Assembly: GCA_031383745.1 (NCBI GenBank)
Contig: JANMZX010000200.1
Location: 1 to 58,339, forward strand
DNA length: 58,339 nucleotides
From: CAISIP01 sp031383745
GTDB taxonomy: Bacteria; Pseudomonadota; Gammaproteobacteria; Burkholderiales; Burkholderiaceae_C
Direction of reading: 5' to 3'
The position numbers and the translations under genes are program-made. The notes beneath the pieces are model-generated. The model worked only from the letters and a program-made list of their open reading frames with translations. It searched no databases and was not told the DNA's origin. Positions 26,342-34,651 of the stretch are shown piece by piece; the first letter of the stretch is position 1, and each line of letters begins with the position of its first letter.

Positions 26342-27574
26342 ATGAATCTCGTCCAGGTTACCAGCGAATCGATCATGATCGGGCAGCCGCTGCCGTTCGC
26401 CTTGCGCGACGAGACCGGCATCCTGCTGGCCCGCAAGGGTTATGTGATCGGGTCGCGGTCCGACCTCGAAGCCATGCGCGGGCGCGGGCTTGGGTTTTAT
26501 GTCGATGTGTCTGAATCCGAGCGGCACCAGAAGGCCTTTGTGGGCAAGCTGCTCGAACTGGTCCGGGACGATCGCCCCCTGGGAAAGATCGCACAGGCCA
26601 AACTCACCACGCGCGATCTGGGCTTCAGCCGTGACATCCTGGGCACGGACACCCCCAACTGGCTGGACCTGCAGGTGCAGGGCAATCGCCTGCTGCGCGA
26701 CCTGAACACCGCGAATTTCCCGGACGATCTGGAGCGTTTGCACGCGCGGCTGGATCGCTGGTCGCACCACAATCCGGATGGCGCCTTGTTCGCGCTGTTC
26801 CACCTGGCCGCCAGCGAGTTCGACCTGTACAGCGCCACGCACGCGATGCTGGTCAGCCTCATTTGCGGGCTGGCCGCCCGGGAAGTACTGGAATGGCCCG
26901 AGCGGGAACAAGTCACCTTGAGCAAGGCGGCGCTCACCATGAATATAGGCATGACCAGCCTTCAGGACACGCTGGCCGGGCAGCGCGAAGTGCCAACCAG
27001 CGATCAACGCCACCGGATCAGCCAACACGCGCAGCGCTCGGTCGAGCTGCTCAAGCAGATGGGGCTGCACGATCCGGTCTGGCTGGAGGCAGTGCGCGAT
27101 CACCACAGCACCGGCCCGGGCGAGCTGTCGTCACGCACGCTGCCACAACGCATGGCGCGGCTCATCCAGCGGGCGGACATGTTCGCCGCGCGGCTGGCGC
27201 GGCGCGCATCCCGCCGTCCGGATCCGGCTGCGGCCGCGATGCAGGCCTGCTACTTCGATGAGAACCGTCAGATCGATGCAGCTGGCGCAGCCTTGATCAA
27301 GGCTGTGGGCGTGTATTCGCCAGGGTCATTGGTGCGCCTGGCCAACCAGGAGATCGGCGTGGTCGTGCGCCGTGGCGGCAATTCCGCCACTCCGCGCGTC
27401 GCGGTGCTGGTCAACCGGGATGGCTACGCCACCGGGGAACACGTGATACGGGACACCGGCCTGCGCGAATTCAGGATCGCCAGTGGCGTGGCGCGGCACG
27501 AGTGCAAGGTGCAGCTCAACATGGAGCGGATGCTGGCACTGACCAGCGGGCCGGCCTCAAACCGGCCTTGGTGA
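26342..27574 (+). CDS. Degenerate HD-GYP domain protein
   Basis: A 410-residue protein resembling HD-GYP cyclic-di-GMP phosphodiesterases. The N-terminal 100 residues form a beta-rich domain (ARKGYVIGSRSDLEAM) seen in this subfamily, followed by the HD-GYP-like helical core. Key catalytic residues are altered: the usual HD doublet motif reads LTMNIGMTSLQ, and the HHE...GYP motif reads RDHHSTGPGE. It is therefore likely a non-catalytic receptor or adaptor, or an enzyme with changed chemistry. I start at the ATG giving MNLVQVTSES rather than the earlier in-frame ATG, whose N-terminal extension is Pro-rich and poorly conserved in kind. Its 3' end overlaps the convergent di-iron protein gene by 18 nt. 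Confidence 0.75.
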   Translation: MNLVQVTSESIMIGQPLPFALRDETGILLARKGYVIGSRSDLEAMRGRGLGFYVDVSESERHQKAFVGKLLELVRDDRPLGKIAQAKLTTRDLGFSRDILGTDTPNWLDLQVQGNRLLRDLNTANFPDDLERLHARLDRWSHHNPDGALFALFHLAASEFDLYSATHAMLVSLICGLAAREVLEWPEREQVTLSKAALTMNIGMTSLQDTLAGQREVPTSDQRHRISQHAQRSVELLKQMGLHDPVWLEAVRDHHSTGPGELSSRTLPQRMARLIQRADMFAARLARRASRRPDPAAAAMQACYFDENRQIDAAGAALIKAVGVYSPGSLVRLANQEIGVVVRRGGNSATPRVAVLVNRDGYATGEHVIRDTGLREFRIASGVARHECKVQLNMERMLALTSGPASNRPW

Positions 27575-28426
27575 CGCCGGTTCGGCGACGCTGGCGGCAA
27601 GTTCGCGCGCCAGCTCCTTGCGGTACTTGTTGAGCTCCTGCACCGTCCCGAAGCTGCGGTCCAGCAGCAGGCTGAGGTTATGCAGGATCCGGTCGACGAC
27701 ACGCGTCTCCCAGACAGCGTCGAACTTGATCTGCTGGTCCAGCCAGTGCTCCAGCCATTCTGGATTGGGCATGCGGCTCTGAACCGTGTCGCGTGGAAAC
27801 AGCGTCTTGTTCACGTGCAGGTTGGTGGGGTGCAGGGCCTGCGCGGTGCGCCGGGCACTGGCCATCAACACCCCGACCTTGGCGAAAGCGCTCTTGGCCT
27901 CCAGGCCGAACTTGCCAATCGCCTGCTTCATGTATTTGAGGTAGGCGCCACCATGGCGCGCTTCGTCCTGGCTCAGGCGGGTGTAGATCGTCTTGATCAC
28001 CGGCTCCGTGTGCCACTGGCTGGCTCGCCGGTACCAGTGGTTCAGGCGGACTTCGCCGCAAAAGTGCAACATCAGTGTCTCCAGCGCCGGTGCCGGGTCG
28101 AACTCGAAGCGCACATCGTGCAATTCGGCTTCGGTGGGATGCAGGTCGGGGCGAAAGCGGCGCAGGTACTCCATCAGCACCAGGGAGTGCTTCTGTTCCT
28201 CGAAAAACCAGATCGACATGAACGCCGAGAAGTCACTGTCGTGCCGGTTGTCGCGCAGGAACATCTCGGTGGCCGGCAGTGCCGCCCACTCGGTGATGGC
28301 GTTGAGCTTGATCGTCTGTGCCTGTTCGTCTGTGAGCCGGGACGCGTCGAAACTGGCCCACGGTATGTCCCGGGACATATCCCATCGGACGGACTCCAGT
28401 TGCTTGAACAGTTCGGGATAGAGCAT
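27557..28426 (-). CDS. Ferritin-like di-iron protein
   Basis: A 289-residue helical protein with metal-ligand motifs of the ferritin-like di-iron superfamily: EEQKH (about 76-80), Glu at about 125 (HFCGEVRLNHW) and DEARH (about 154-158), two E-x2-H pairs as in di-iron oxygenases and acyl-ACP desaturases. The substrate is unknown. It is divergent from the fatty-acid-modification operon and shares its A/T-rich control region, which makes an oxygen-dependent lipid role attractive; this is inference. A near-consensus promoter (TTGGTA, 17 nt, TATAAA) lies about 105 nt upstream. Confidence 0.75.
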   Translation of the reverse strand: MLYPELFKQLESVRWDMSRDIPWASFDASRLTDEQAQTIKLNAITEWAALPATEMFLRDNRHDSDFSAFMSIWFFEEQKHSLVLMEYLRRFRPDLHPTEAELHDVRFEFDPAPALETLMLHFCGEVRLNHWYRRASQWHTEPVIKTIYTRLSQDEARHGGAYLKYMKQAIGKFGLEAKSAFAKVGVLMASARRTAQALHPTNLHVNKTLFPRDTVQSRMPNPEWLEHWLDQQIKFDAVWETRVVDRILHNLSLLLDRSFGTVQELNKYRKELARELAASVAEPASPRPV

Positions 28427-28537
28427 GACGCGCCTTTTTTGACATTCTTGTCGACCTGCACACTACCCTGGGAATTCTAGTGCGCCCGGGGCGTTGCCCT
28501 CTTGCCGGTCATCGCTTGCACATCGACCGCAAGTGCA

Positions 28538-28566
28538 TTTATACTTGTTGGTCACATAATTACCAA
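28538..28566 (-). promoter_or_regulatory. Sigma-70-like promoter for the di-iron gene
   Basis: On the minus strand TTGGTA (28561-28566) and TATAAA (28538-28543) are separated by exactly 17 nt, a near-consensus sigma-70 arrangement. Transcription would start near 28531 and give a leader of about 105 nt before the ATG at 28426. Confidence 0.6.
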
Positions 28567-28578
28567 TTAGTCTACAAT
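28548..28578 (+). promoter_or_regulatory. Promoter with 19-nt spacer and centred dyad for the fatty-acid operon
   Basis: TTGGTC (28548-28553) and TACAAT (28573-28578) are 19 nt apart. The spacer holds the palindrome TAATT-ACC-AATTA (28557-28569), centred on the middle base of the spacer. A second dyad, TTGGT (28548-28552) and ACCAA (28562-28566), covers the -35 boxes of both divergent promoters. An over-long spacer with a centred dyad is the layout used by MerR-family activators; no MerR gene is in the window. Confidence 0.5.
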
Positions 28579-28583
28579 AAGCC

Positions 28584-28832
28584 ATGTCCGGTGCAAACCT
28601 CCTTGTCCAAACACCTGATTTCCTGGTCGTTACGGGAAACGCAGGCATGCGGCACCGGCTCAGTAACAAGGCGGCTGCGGTGACGAAGCCAGCTGGTTTC
28701 CCGCTGCGAAGCGGCGTACTCCCGCGGGGGCGAGGCGAAGTTCTGGGGTCGGCGTACTCCTCCTCCCTATTGGCTCCAGAACGCTTCGCAGCAGTCTTGT
28801 CCAGTGCAACGCGGTGGCAGTGCACACCATGA
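28584..28832 (+). CDS. Possible leader open reading frame, 82 codons
   Basis: An ATG five bases after the TACAAT box opens an 82-codon frame whose TGA overlaps the ATG of the FAD protein gene (ATGA), the same junction style as later in the operon. That would suit a coupled leader peptide. Against it, the codon choice lacks the strong third-position G/C bias of the neighbours, the product (MSGANLLVQTPDFLVV at the start) resembles nothing I know, and much of the frame covers a repeat/hairpin segment. It may be fortuitous. Confidence 0.25.
   Translation: MSGANLLVQTPDFLVVTGNAGMRHRLSNKAAAVTKPAGFPLRSGVLPRGRGEVLGSAYSSSLLAPERFAAVLSSATRWQCTP
28735..28789 (+). repeat. Inverted repeat in the operon leader
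   Basis: GCGAAGTTCTGG (28735-28746) pairs with CCAGAA-CG-CTTCGC (28776-28789): twelve base pairs with a 2-nt bulge around a 29-nt loop. An 11-nt direct repeat, CGGCGTACTCC, occurs at 28712-28722 and again in the loop at 28750-28760. The structure ends about 40 nt before the FAD gene start. It could be a regulatory RNA fold or a copy of a dispersed repeat. Confidence 0.5.
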
Positions 28833-30151
28833 AGGTCGCGGTCGTAGGATCGGGTATCGCCGGGCTGACCGCCGCGCACCGCCTCGCGCCCCATACCGCG
28901 CTCACGCTGTTCGAGTCCGGCAGTTATTTTGGCGGACATACCCACACGGTCGACGTTGCATTGCCTGTCGACGGCGTCGACACCGTACATGGCGTCGATA
29001 CCGGGTTTCTGGTCTACAACGAACGCACCTACCCGCACCTGATTGCGCTGTTCAAGGAACTCGGGGTCGAAACCGCCCGCTCCGACATGTCGTTCTCGGT
29101 GCAGGTCGGCGCGAGCGGCACCGGCCGCTCCCTGGAGTGGAGCGGCTGCAGCCTGAACACCGTCTTCGCGCAGCGGCGCAACCTGCTCAACCCGCCGTTC
29201 CTGGGCATGTTGCGTGACCTGCTGCGATTCAATGCGCTGACAACCCGTCTGGCCGAATCGCCACTGGATGCGGCGCTGCAGCAGCCGCTCGGGGAATTCC
29301 TGCGTGAACACCGCTTCGGCAAGGCCTTCTGCGATTGGTACTTTCTGCCGATGATGGCCTGCATCTGGAGTTGTCCAACCGCCCAGATGCTGCAGTTCCC
29401 GGTCGCCACGATGATCCGCTTCTGCCACAACCATGGCCTGTTGCAGGTCAGCAACCGTCCGCAGTGGTGGACGGTGCGCGGCGGTGCACGCAATTACGTG
29501 GACAGGATCCTGGCCCATGTCGTCGACAAGCGGCTGCACACCCCGGTACGCTCGATCCACCGCCACGCCGCCGGCGGCGGCGGCGTGTTGCTGGCCACCG
29601 ACGCAGGCACAGAACATTTCGACAAGGTCATCATCGCGACGCACTCAGACCAGGCGCTCGCCCTGCTGGCGGACGCCACACCGGCCGAACGCCAATGCCT
29701 GGGCGCCATACGGTTCCACCGCAACCGTGCCGTACTGCATACCGATGCCAGCGTCCTGCCGTCGCGCAAGGCCGCCTGGGCTGCATGGAACTACGAAAGC
29801 GCACCACCCGTGGGCGGCGTCGGCGCGCAGGACAACCAGGTGTGCCTGCATTACCTGATCAACCTGCTGCAGCCGGTCCCCTGGTCGCAGCCGGTGGTGG
29901 TTTCGCTCAATCCGCTGCGTGCCATCGAGCGCGCCAACATCCTTGGCGAATTCGACTATGCCCATCCGGTCTTCGACGCCGATGCGATCCAGGCACAAGG
30001 CGACATGGCCCGCCTGCAGGGCGTGTCCGGCACCTACTTCAGCGGCGCCTGGCTCGGTTACGGCTTCCATGAGGACGGCGTGAAGTCGGGCGATGCAGCC
30101 GCCCGGCACATCCTGGACACCCTGCACCAGACCGCAGGAGCCCACCCATGA
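28829..30151 (+). CDS. FAD-dependent amine oxidase-like protein (fatty-acid modification)
   Basis: A 440-residue flavoprotein. The N-terminus MKVAVVGSGIAGLTAAHRL is a classic FAD-binding GxGxxG fold, then FGGHTHTVD and the NAD(P)-binding/amine-oxidase region; DGVKSGDAAARHIL near the end is typical of this family. Relatives encoded with DUF1365 and a CFA-like methyltransferase are annotated as cyclopropane/cyclopropene fatty acid synthesis proteins. In Rhodobacter sphaeroides the comparable gene set makes furan fatty acids, where a flavoprotein acts as desaturase (from memory). I prefer the ATG at 28829; an in-frame GTG lies 15 nt upstream. It overlaps DUF1365 by 4 nt. Confidence 0.9.
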   Translation: MKVAVVGSGIAGLTAAHRLAPHTALTLFESGSYFGGHTHTVDVALPVDGVDTVHGVDTGFLVYNERTYPHLIALFKELGVETARSDMSFSVQVGASGTGRSLEWSGCSLNTVFAQRRNLLNPPFLGMLRDLLRFNALTTRLAESPLDAALQQPLGEFLREHRFGKAFCDWYFLPMMACIWSCPTAQMLQFPVATMIRFCHNHGLLQVSNRPQWWTVRGGARNYVDRILAHVVDKRLHTPVRSIHRHAAGGGGVLLATDAGTEHFDKVIIATHSDQALALLADATPAERQCLGAIRFHRNRAVLHTDASVLPSRKAAWAAWNYESAPPVGGVGAQDNQVCLHYLINLLQPVPWSQPVVVSLNPLRAIERANILGEFDYAHPVFDADAIQAQGDMARLQGVSGTYFSGAWLGYGFHEDGVKSGDAAARHILDTLHQTAGAHP

Positions 30152-30966
30152 CCGCCCAGAACCCAACCTGCGCACCCGCGGTTCCACTGATCGGTTTTGG
30201 CGCGGTCCGGCATGCGCGACTGCGCCCAACGCGCAACAGCTTTGCGTACCCGACCTACTTCCTGCTGCTGCCGATGCGCACGATGCAGGATGCCGCCACC
30301 CCGGCCGCACAGTCGGCGCTGGCCAGGAACCGGCGCGCCGCGCTGAGCTTTTTCGACAGCGACCACGGCGACGGCCGCAGCCAGACCGACGGCGGTGCGC
30401 TGGCCTGGCTCGACGAACTGTTGCGCCGCGAGGGCATCACCGACGCAACCGGTGAAACCTGGTTGCATTGTTATCCGCGGGTACTGGGATATGCCTTCAA
30501 GCCGGTGAGTTTCTGGTATTGCCACCGAGCGAGCGACGATGACAACGGCTCCTTGCGCGCCATCGTGGCAGAGGTCAACAACACATTCGGCGAACGCCAT
30601 TGCTACCTGCTGGACGCACCGCGGTATGGGGTGGAACTCAGCGCCGACAAGGCATTCCACGTATCGCCGTTCCTGAAGGTCGAAGGACGCTACCGCTTCC
30701 GTTTCATGCGCGCCATGCACGGCACCGCCGAGAAAACCGTTGCACGCGTGGACTACGACGACAGCGACGGGCCGGTGCTGCAAACCAGCGTCAGCGGCAC
30801 GCTCGAGCCACTGACGATGCAGTCGATCCGCAAGGCCCTGTGGCGCTACCCGGCCATGACCTTCGGCGTGGCTTTCCATATTCACCAGCAGGCGCTGCGC
30901 CTGTGGCTCAAGCGCGTGAAGTTCATCCGAAAACCCGCGCTTCCCGATCGCTTCCTGACACGCTGA
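30148..30966 (+). CDS. DUF1365 domain protein
   Basis: A 272-residue protein with the DUF1365 hallmarks: GFGAVRHARLRPTRNSF near the N-terminus, the central KPVSFWYCHR, and KAFHVSPFLKVEGRYRFRF. The family is almost always encoded between an FAD amine-oxidase-like protein and a cyclopropane-fatty-acid-synthase-like methyltransferase, as here, and takes part in modifying unsaturated fatty acids in the membrane; its exact reaction is not evident from sequence. The start overlaps the preceding stop (ATGA). A gap of 36 nt separates it from the methyltransferase gene. Confidence 0.92.
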   Translation: MTAQNPTCAPAVPLIGFGAVRHARLRPTRNSFAYPTYFLLLPMRTMQDAATPAAQSALARNRRAALSFFDSDHGDGRSQTDGGALAWLDELLRREGITDATGETWLHCYPRVLGYAFKPVSFWYCHRASDDDNGSLRAIVAEVNNTFGERHCYLLDAPRYGVELSADKAFHVSPFLKVEGRYRFRFMRAMHGTAEKTVARVDYDDSDGPVLQTSVSGTLEPLTMQSIRKALWRYPAMTFGVAFHIHQQALRLWLKRVKFIRKPALPDRFLTR

Positions 30967-31002
30967 CCCCTTGCCGCAACCACCACGCCATTGCACCTTG
31001 CC

Positions 31003-32253
31003 ATGAACACCACCACCTTTTCCTCGCTGCCCGGTCTCGCACGTGCTCCTGCTGCTGCCCGCACCGCCCTGCGGATGCTGGGCCGATTGCGGCACGGGGT
31101 ATTGACCGTGCAATTGCCCGACGGATCGATACAGGTCTTCGGTGATGCGTCAGGCGGTCATGGCGCTGGCCGCATGACCGCAACAATGGTGCTGCGCAAC
31201 TGGAACGTCTGCGCAGCGGCCCTCAAATCGGGCGACATCGGATTCGCGGAAAGCTATATCGCCGGCGACTGGAGCACCACCAACCTGACCGACCTGCTCA
31301 AGCTGTTCATCGCCAACCGCCGTGAAGTCGAGGACGCCATCTACGGCAGCTGGGCCGGACGGGCGCTGTACCGCATCAAGCACTGGCTGCATCGCAACAC
31401 CAAGGCCAACAGCCAGAAGAACATCCATGCCCACTACGACCTGGGCAATCCGTTCTATGCGCTGTGGCTGGACGACACGATGAACTACTCGTCGGCCTGG
31501 TTCGAGGGCCGGCTCGACGGTCCGATGCGCGAGGCACAACTTGCCAAGGTGCGTCGCGCAGTCCGCATGGCGCAGGTCCGGCCCGGCGACCGGGTGCTGG
31601 AGATCGGCTGCGGCTGGGGCGCCCTGGCCGAGATGGTGACCACCGAATTCGGTGCTGCGCTGACCGGCGTGACCTTGAGCACGGAACAGCTGGCGTTTGC
31701 ACAACAGCGCATGGAACGCCTCGGAGTCTCGACCGGCGCCGGGAAGGCGGCCGACCTGCGCTTGCAGGACTACCGCGACATCGACGACGGCCCATACGAC
31801 GCCATCTGCTCGATTGAAATGGTCGAGGCCGTGGGCCAAGCCTACTGGCCCACCTATTTTCAGGCGGTGAGCCGGCTGCTCAAGCCGGGTGGGCGCGCCT
31901 GCATACAGAGCATCGTGATCGATGACGCCCTGTTCAAGCGCTACATCCACTCGACCGACTTCATCCAGCAATACATCTTCCCCGGTGGATGTCTGCCCAG
32001 TCCCTCGGAATTCAGGCGCGAGGCCGCCGCCGCCGGCCTGACGGTGGAGGACGAGTTCGCTTTCGGCCGGGACTATGCCGAAACCCTGCGCCGCTGGCGG
32101 CAGGCCTTCCTGTCCCGCCGCAGCGACATCCTCGCACTCGGTTTCGACCAGCGCTTCCTGCATATCTGGGAGTTTTACCTGGCCTATTGCGAGGCGGCGT
32201 TCGACATGGCGAACATCGACCTCGTCCAGTACACCCTGGTGAAAACGCGGTGA
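31003..32253 (+). CDS. Cyclopropane-fatty-acid synthase-like SAM methyltransferase
   Basis: A 416-residue class I methyltransferase of the CFA synthase family, which uses S-adenosylmethionine to methylate double bonds of phospholipid acyl chains. The SAM site is VLEIGCGWGALAEM, preceded by the lipid-binding N-terminal domain with AESYIAGDWSTTNLTDL and the motif AHYDLGNPFYALWLDDTMNY. The C-terminal FIQQYIFPGGCLPS is a family signature. In an operon with FAD and DUF1365 genes it may be of the UfaM type (methylation without ring closure). I use the ATG at 31003; a TTG lies 12 nt upstream. Its stop overlaps the next start (TGATG). Confidence 0.92.
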   Translation: MNTTTFSSLPGLARAPAAARTALRMLGRLRHGVLTVQLPDGSIQVFGDASGGHGAGRMTATMVLRNWNVCAAALKSGDIGFAESYIAGDWSTTNLTDLLKLFIANRREVEDAIYGSWAGRALYRIKHWLHRNTKANSQKNIHAHYDLGNPFYALWLDDTMNYSSAWFEGRLDGPMREAQLAKVRRAVRMAQVRPGDRVLEIGCGWGALAEMVTTEFGAALTGVTLSTEQLAFAQQRMERLGVSTGAGKAADLRLQDYRDIDDGPYDAICSIEMVEAVGQAYWPTYFQAVSRLLKPGGRACIQSIVIDDALFKRYIHSTDFIQQYIFPGGCLPSPSEFRREAAAAGLTVEDEFAFGRDYAETLRRWRQAFLSRRSDILALGFDQRFLHIWEFYLAYCEAAFDMANIDLVQYTLVKTR

Positions 32254-32801
32254 TGCCATCGCGCCGCCAGGCGGCGACATGGCTGGTGCTGCTGCCGGCC
32301 CTGGGAAACGCGTCTGGCATGACCGCCCCGCGCGAAGTGCACGCCGAATTGCCGAACGCGACGCTGGGCGGCAACATCCGGTTCACGTTTCTGGGGTTCA
32401 GTGTCTACGACGCCAGCCTGTGGGTGACACCGGGCTTTGCGACCCAGGACTACGACCGCCACCCGTTCGCGCTGGTGCTGACCTACCTGCGCGACTTCAC
32501 CGCCGAGGCGATCGCCCAGCGCTCGGTATCCGAGATGCGGCGCCAGCCAGGGGCCACCGAAGCCACCTTGGACACCTGGGCACGCAGGATGCGCGAGGTA
32601 TTCCCCGATGTGCGCAAGGGCGACCGGCTGACCGGCACCCACCGCCCCGGCGAGGGCGCGCGCTTCCACGCCAATGGGCAGCTGGCAGGCAGCATCACCG
32701 ACGCGGATTTTTCACGCCGGTTCTTCGGCATCTGGTTGTCCGCCCAGACATCGGACTCCCGGTTGCGCGACGCCATCGCCGCACCGGCAGCGAAGCGCTG
32801 A
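32253..32801 (+). CDS. Chalcone isomerase-like exported protein
   Basis: A 182-residue protein with a short N-terminal hydrophobic signal-like segment (ATWLVLLPALGNASG) followed by the chalcone-isomerase-like fold seen in bacterial operons of this kind (GFSVYDASLWVTPGF and VLTYLRDFTAEAIAQRSVSEM, ending FFGIWLSAQTSDSRLRDAI). Bacterial members lack the plant enzyme's role and may bind fatty acids or lipids; that is family inference. Start and stop are each joined to the neighbours by TGATG overlaps, so it is tightly coupled to the methyltransferase and carrier genes. Confidence 0.85.
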   Translation: MPSRRQAATWLVLLPALGNASGMTAPREVHAELPNATLGGNIRFTFLGFSVYDASLWVTPGFATQDYDRHPFALVLTYLRDFTAEAIAQRSVSEMRRQPGATEATLDTWARRMREVFPDVRKGDRLTGTHRPGEGARFHANGQLAGSITDADFSRRFFGIWLSAQTSDSRLRDAIAAPAAKR

Positions 32802-34081
32802 TGACGCAGTCCACGCGCGATCCGCAGCAGCTCACTGTGTCCCAGGGGCTGCGGTACGGCCTGTTGGGCCTGCCGCTGGCTTTCGTGGCCCTGCCGCTGT
32901 ATGTGTTCCTGCCCAACCACTATGCGCGGGAATTCGGCGTGCCACTGGCCACGCTGGGAGCCGTTCTGCTGGCGGCCAGACTGCTGGACGCAGTGATCGA
33001 TCCGGTGATCGGCCGCACCTGCGACCGGCTGTTTGCGCAATCGCTGCGGGCGGTACTGGCGTTCGGCGCCGGCGCTGCGGTATTGCTGGCGGCGGGGTTC
33101 GGGCTGCTGCTCTTCCCGCTCACGCGCTCGGTCGATGGGCTGGTGGTCTGGGCTGGTGCTCTGCTGGTCATCACCTACGCGGCCTACAGCGCACTGAGCG
33201 TCGCGCACCAGTCCTGGGGCGCCATGCTCGGTGGTGGCGAAACCTACCGCAGCCAGGTGGTGGCCTGGCGCGAAGGGCTCGGGCTGTTGGGTGTGGTGCT
33301 GGCCTCTGTCTCGCCGCTGCTGCTGGGTCTGCCGGTCACGCTGGCGGTGTTCTGCATCGCGCTCGGGCTGGGCTGGATCGCGTGGAGCCGTGCGCTGCGC
33401 CCTCGGGCCACTGGTGCAGTGGCTGCAGGCGACATCTGGCTGCCGTTCTCCCGTCCAGCCTTCCGGCGGCTGCTGGCCGTGTTCGTGCTCAACGGCATTG
33501 CCAGCGCCGTGCCGGCGACGCTGGTATTGTTTTTCGTCCAGGATCGGCTGCAGGCGCCAAAAACCATCGAGTCCGCTGTGCTGGCGGTCTATTTTCTGTG
33601 CGCCGCGTTGTCGATCCCGGCGTGGCTGCGGGTGGTGGCCCGCGTCGGCTTGGCGCGCAGCTGGCTGCTGGGCATGTTGCTGGCGGTGGCTGCGTTCATC
33701 TGGGCAACACAGCTCGGCGCAGGGGACACGCCGGCCTTCCTGGTGGTCTGCGCCCTGTCCGGACTGGCGCTTGGAACCGACCTGGCCCTGCCGGGCGCGA
33801 TGCTGGCCGGAGTGATCGCCGATGCCGGCGACCGCGGCCGCGCGGAAGGCGCCTATTTCGGCTGGTGGAACTTCGCAACCAAGCTCAATCTCGCACTCGC
33901 CGCCGGTCTGGCGCTGCCCCTGCTCAGCCTGTTCGGTTACGCGCCGGGTGTGCGGGATGCCGCCGGCCTGCAGGCGCTGACGATCGCCTATTGCCTGCTG
34001 CCTTGTGCACTCAAGCTGACTGCAGGTTCAGCGCTGTACCTGCTGTTCATCCGATCCTCCCCCCAGCCTGCCACACCATGA
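32801..34081 (+). CDS. MFS/GPH-family carrier
   Basis: A 426-residue polytopic protein with about twelve hydrophobic segments (first: GLLGLPLAFVALPLYVFLPNHY). The motif AARLLDAVIDPVIGRTCDR between TM2 and TM3 is that of the glycoside-pentoside-hexuronide:cation symporter group, and FGWWNFATKLNLALAAGLAL matches the C-terminal half of that family. A sugar substrate is unlikely in this setting. Orthologous operons carry such a carrier, and a lipid or flippase-type role is a reasonable guess. It overlaps the previous stop by one base (TGATG) and the next start by four (ATGA). Confidence 0.88.
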   Translation: MTQSTRDPQQLTVSQGLRYGLLGLPLAFVALPLYVFLPNHYAREFGVPLATLGAVLLAARLLDAVIDPVIGRTCDRLFAQSLRAVLAFGAGAAVLLAAGFGLLLFPLTRSVDGLVVWAGALLVITYAAYSALSVAHQSWGAMLGGGETYRSQVVAWREGLGLLGVVLASVSPLLLGLPVTLAVFCIALGLGWIAWSRALRPRATGAVAAGDIWLPFSRPAFRRLLAVFVLNGIASAVPATLVLFFVQDRLQAPKTIESAVLAVYFLCAALSIPAWLRVVARVGLARSWLLGMLLAVAAFIWATQLGAGDTPAFLVVCALSGLALGTDLALPGAMLAGVIADAGDRGRAEGAYFGWWNFATKLNLALAAGLALPLLSLFGYAPGVRDAAGLQALTIAYCLLPCALKLTAGSALYLLFIRSSPQPATP

Positions 34082-34626
34082 AACGTCGCCACCTCCTGAC
34101 CGGTGCCACCAGCACTGCCCTTGTCCTGCTGTCTGCCGGTCTCGCCGGCTGCGGCACCCAGCAAATTACCTCCTACGCCAGCGAGAAACCGGTGCTGGAC
34201 CTGAGCCGCTACCTCAACGGTATTCTCGACGCGCATGGCGTTTTCACCGACCGGTCCGGAACGGTCATCAAACGCTTCACCGTGGTCCTGCAATGCAGTT
34301 GGCAGGGTAACGAAGGTGTCCTGGACGAGGCCTTCACCTATTCGGACGGCACGCGCCAGCGCCGCATCTGGCGCCTGACCCGTCTGGGCGATGGCGCCTA
34401 CATCGGCAGGGCCGATGACGTGGTCGGCGTCGCCAAGGGCCAGCAAAGCGGCAACAGCTTCCACTGGACCTACACCATGGCCCTGCCGGTAGACGGCACG
34501 GTGTATGAGGTGCAGTTCGACGACTGGATGTACCTCGTCGACGACCAGGTCATGCTCAACCGGGCCCGGATGCACAAGTTCGGTATCCACCTGGGTGATG
34601 TGACGCTCTCTTTCCGCAAGCGTTAG
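34078..34626 (+). CDS. DUF3833 lipoprotein
   Basis: A 182-residue predicted lipoprotein: a basic N-terminus (MKRRHLL), a hydrophobic stretch and the lipobox LAGC with the lipid Cys near residue 23. The mature part carries the DUF3833 pattern: YLNGILDAHGVFTDRSG, then VYEVQFDDWMYLVDDQVML. The family occurs almost only in these operons and its function is unknown; an envelope location and lipid binding are plausible. It overlaps the carrier gene by 4 nt (ATGA) and is followed 25 nt later by the SDR gene. Confidence 0.88.
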   Translation: MKRRHLLTGATSTALVLLSAGLAGCGTQQITSYASEKPVLDLSRYLNGILDAHGVFTDRSGTVIKRFTVVLQCSWQGNEGVLDEAFTYSDGTRQRRIWRLTRLGDGAYIGRADDVVGVAKGQQSGNSFHWTYTMALPVDGTVYEVQFDDWMYLVDDQVMLNRARMHKFGIHLGDVTLSFRKR

Positions 34627-34651
34627 CCGCAAGGCCGAAGGCGACCCCACC

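Larger units (their letters stand above)
28427..28828. promoter_or_regulatory. Divergent intergenic region of the fatty-acid operon (about 400 nt)
   Basis: This is the only long gap in the window. From left to right it holds the leader of the leftward di-iron gene, back-to-back promoters in an A/T-rich island (28538-28578), and a long rightward leader of about 245 nt that contains an 82-codon open frame and a strong inverted repeat. The A/T-rich island stands out sharply from the surrounding sequence. Confidence 0.6.

Noticed and set aside
28541..28580. Exact LitR/CarH-type operator (TRTACA-N12-TGTAYA)
   Set aside because: The region contains TATACT and TCTACA-like pieces but not the published spacing or sequence, so I report only the dyads and spacer geometry.
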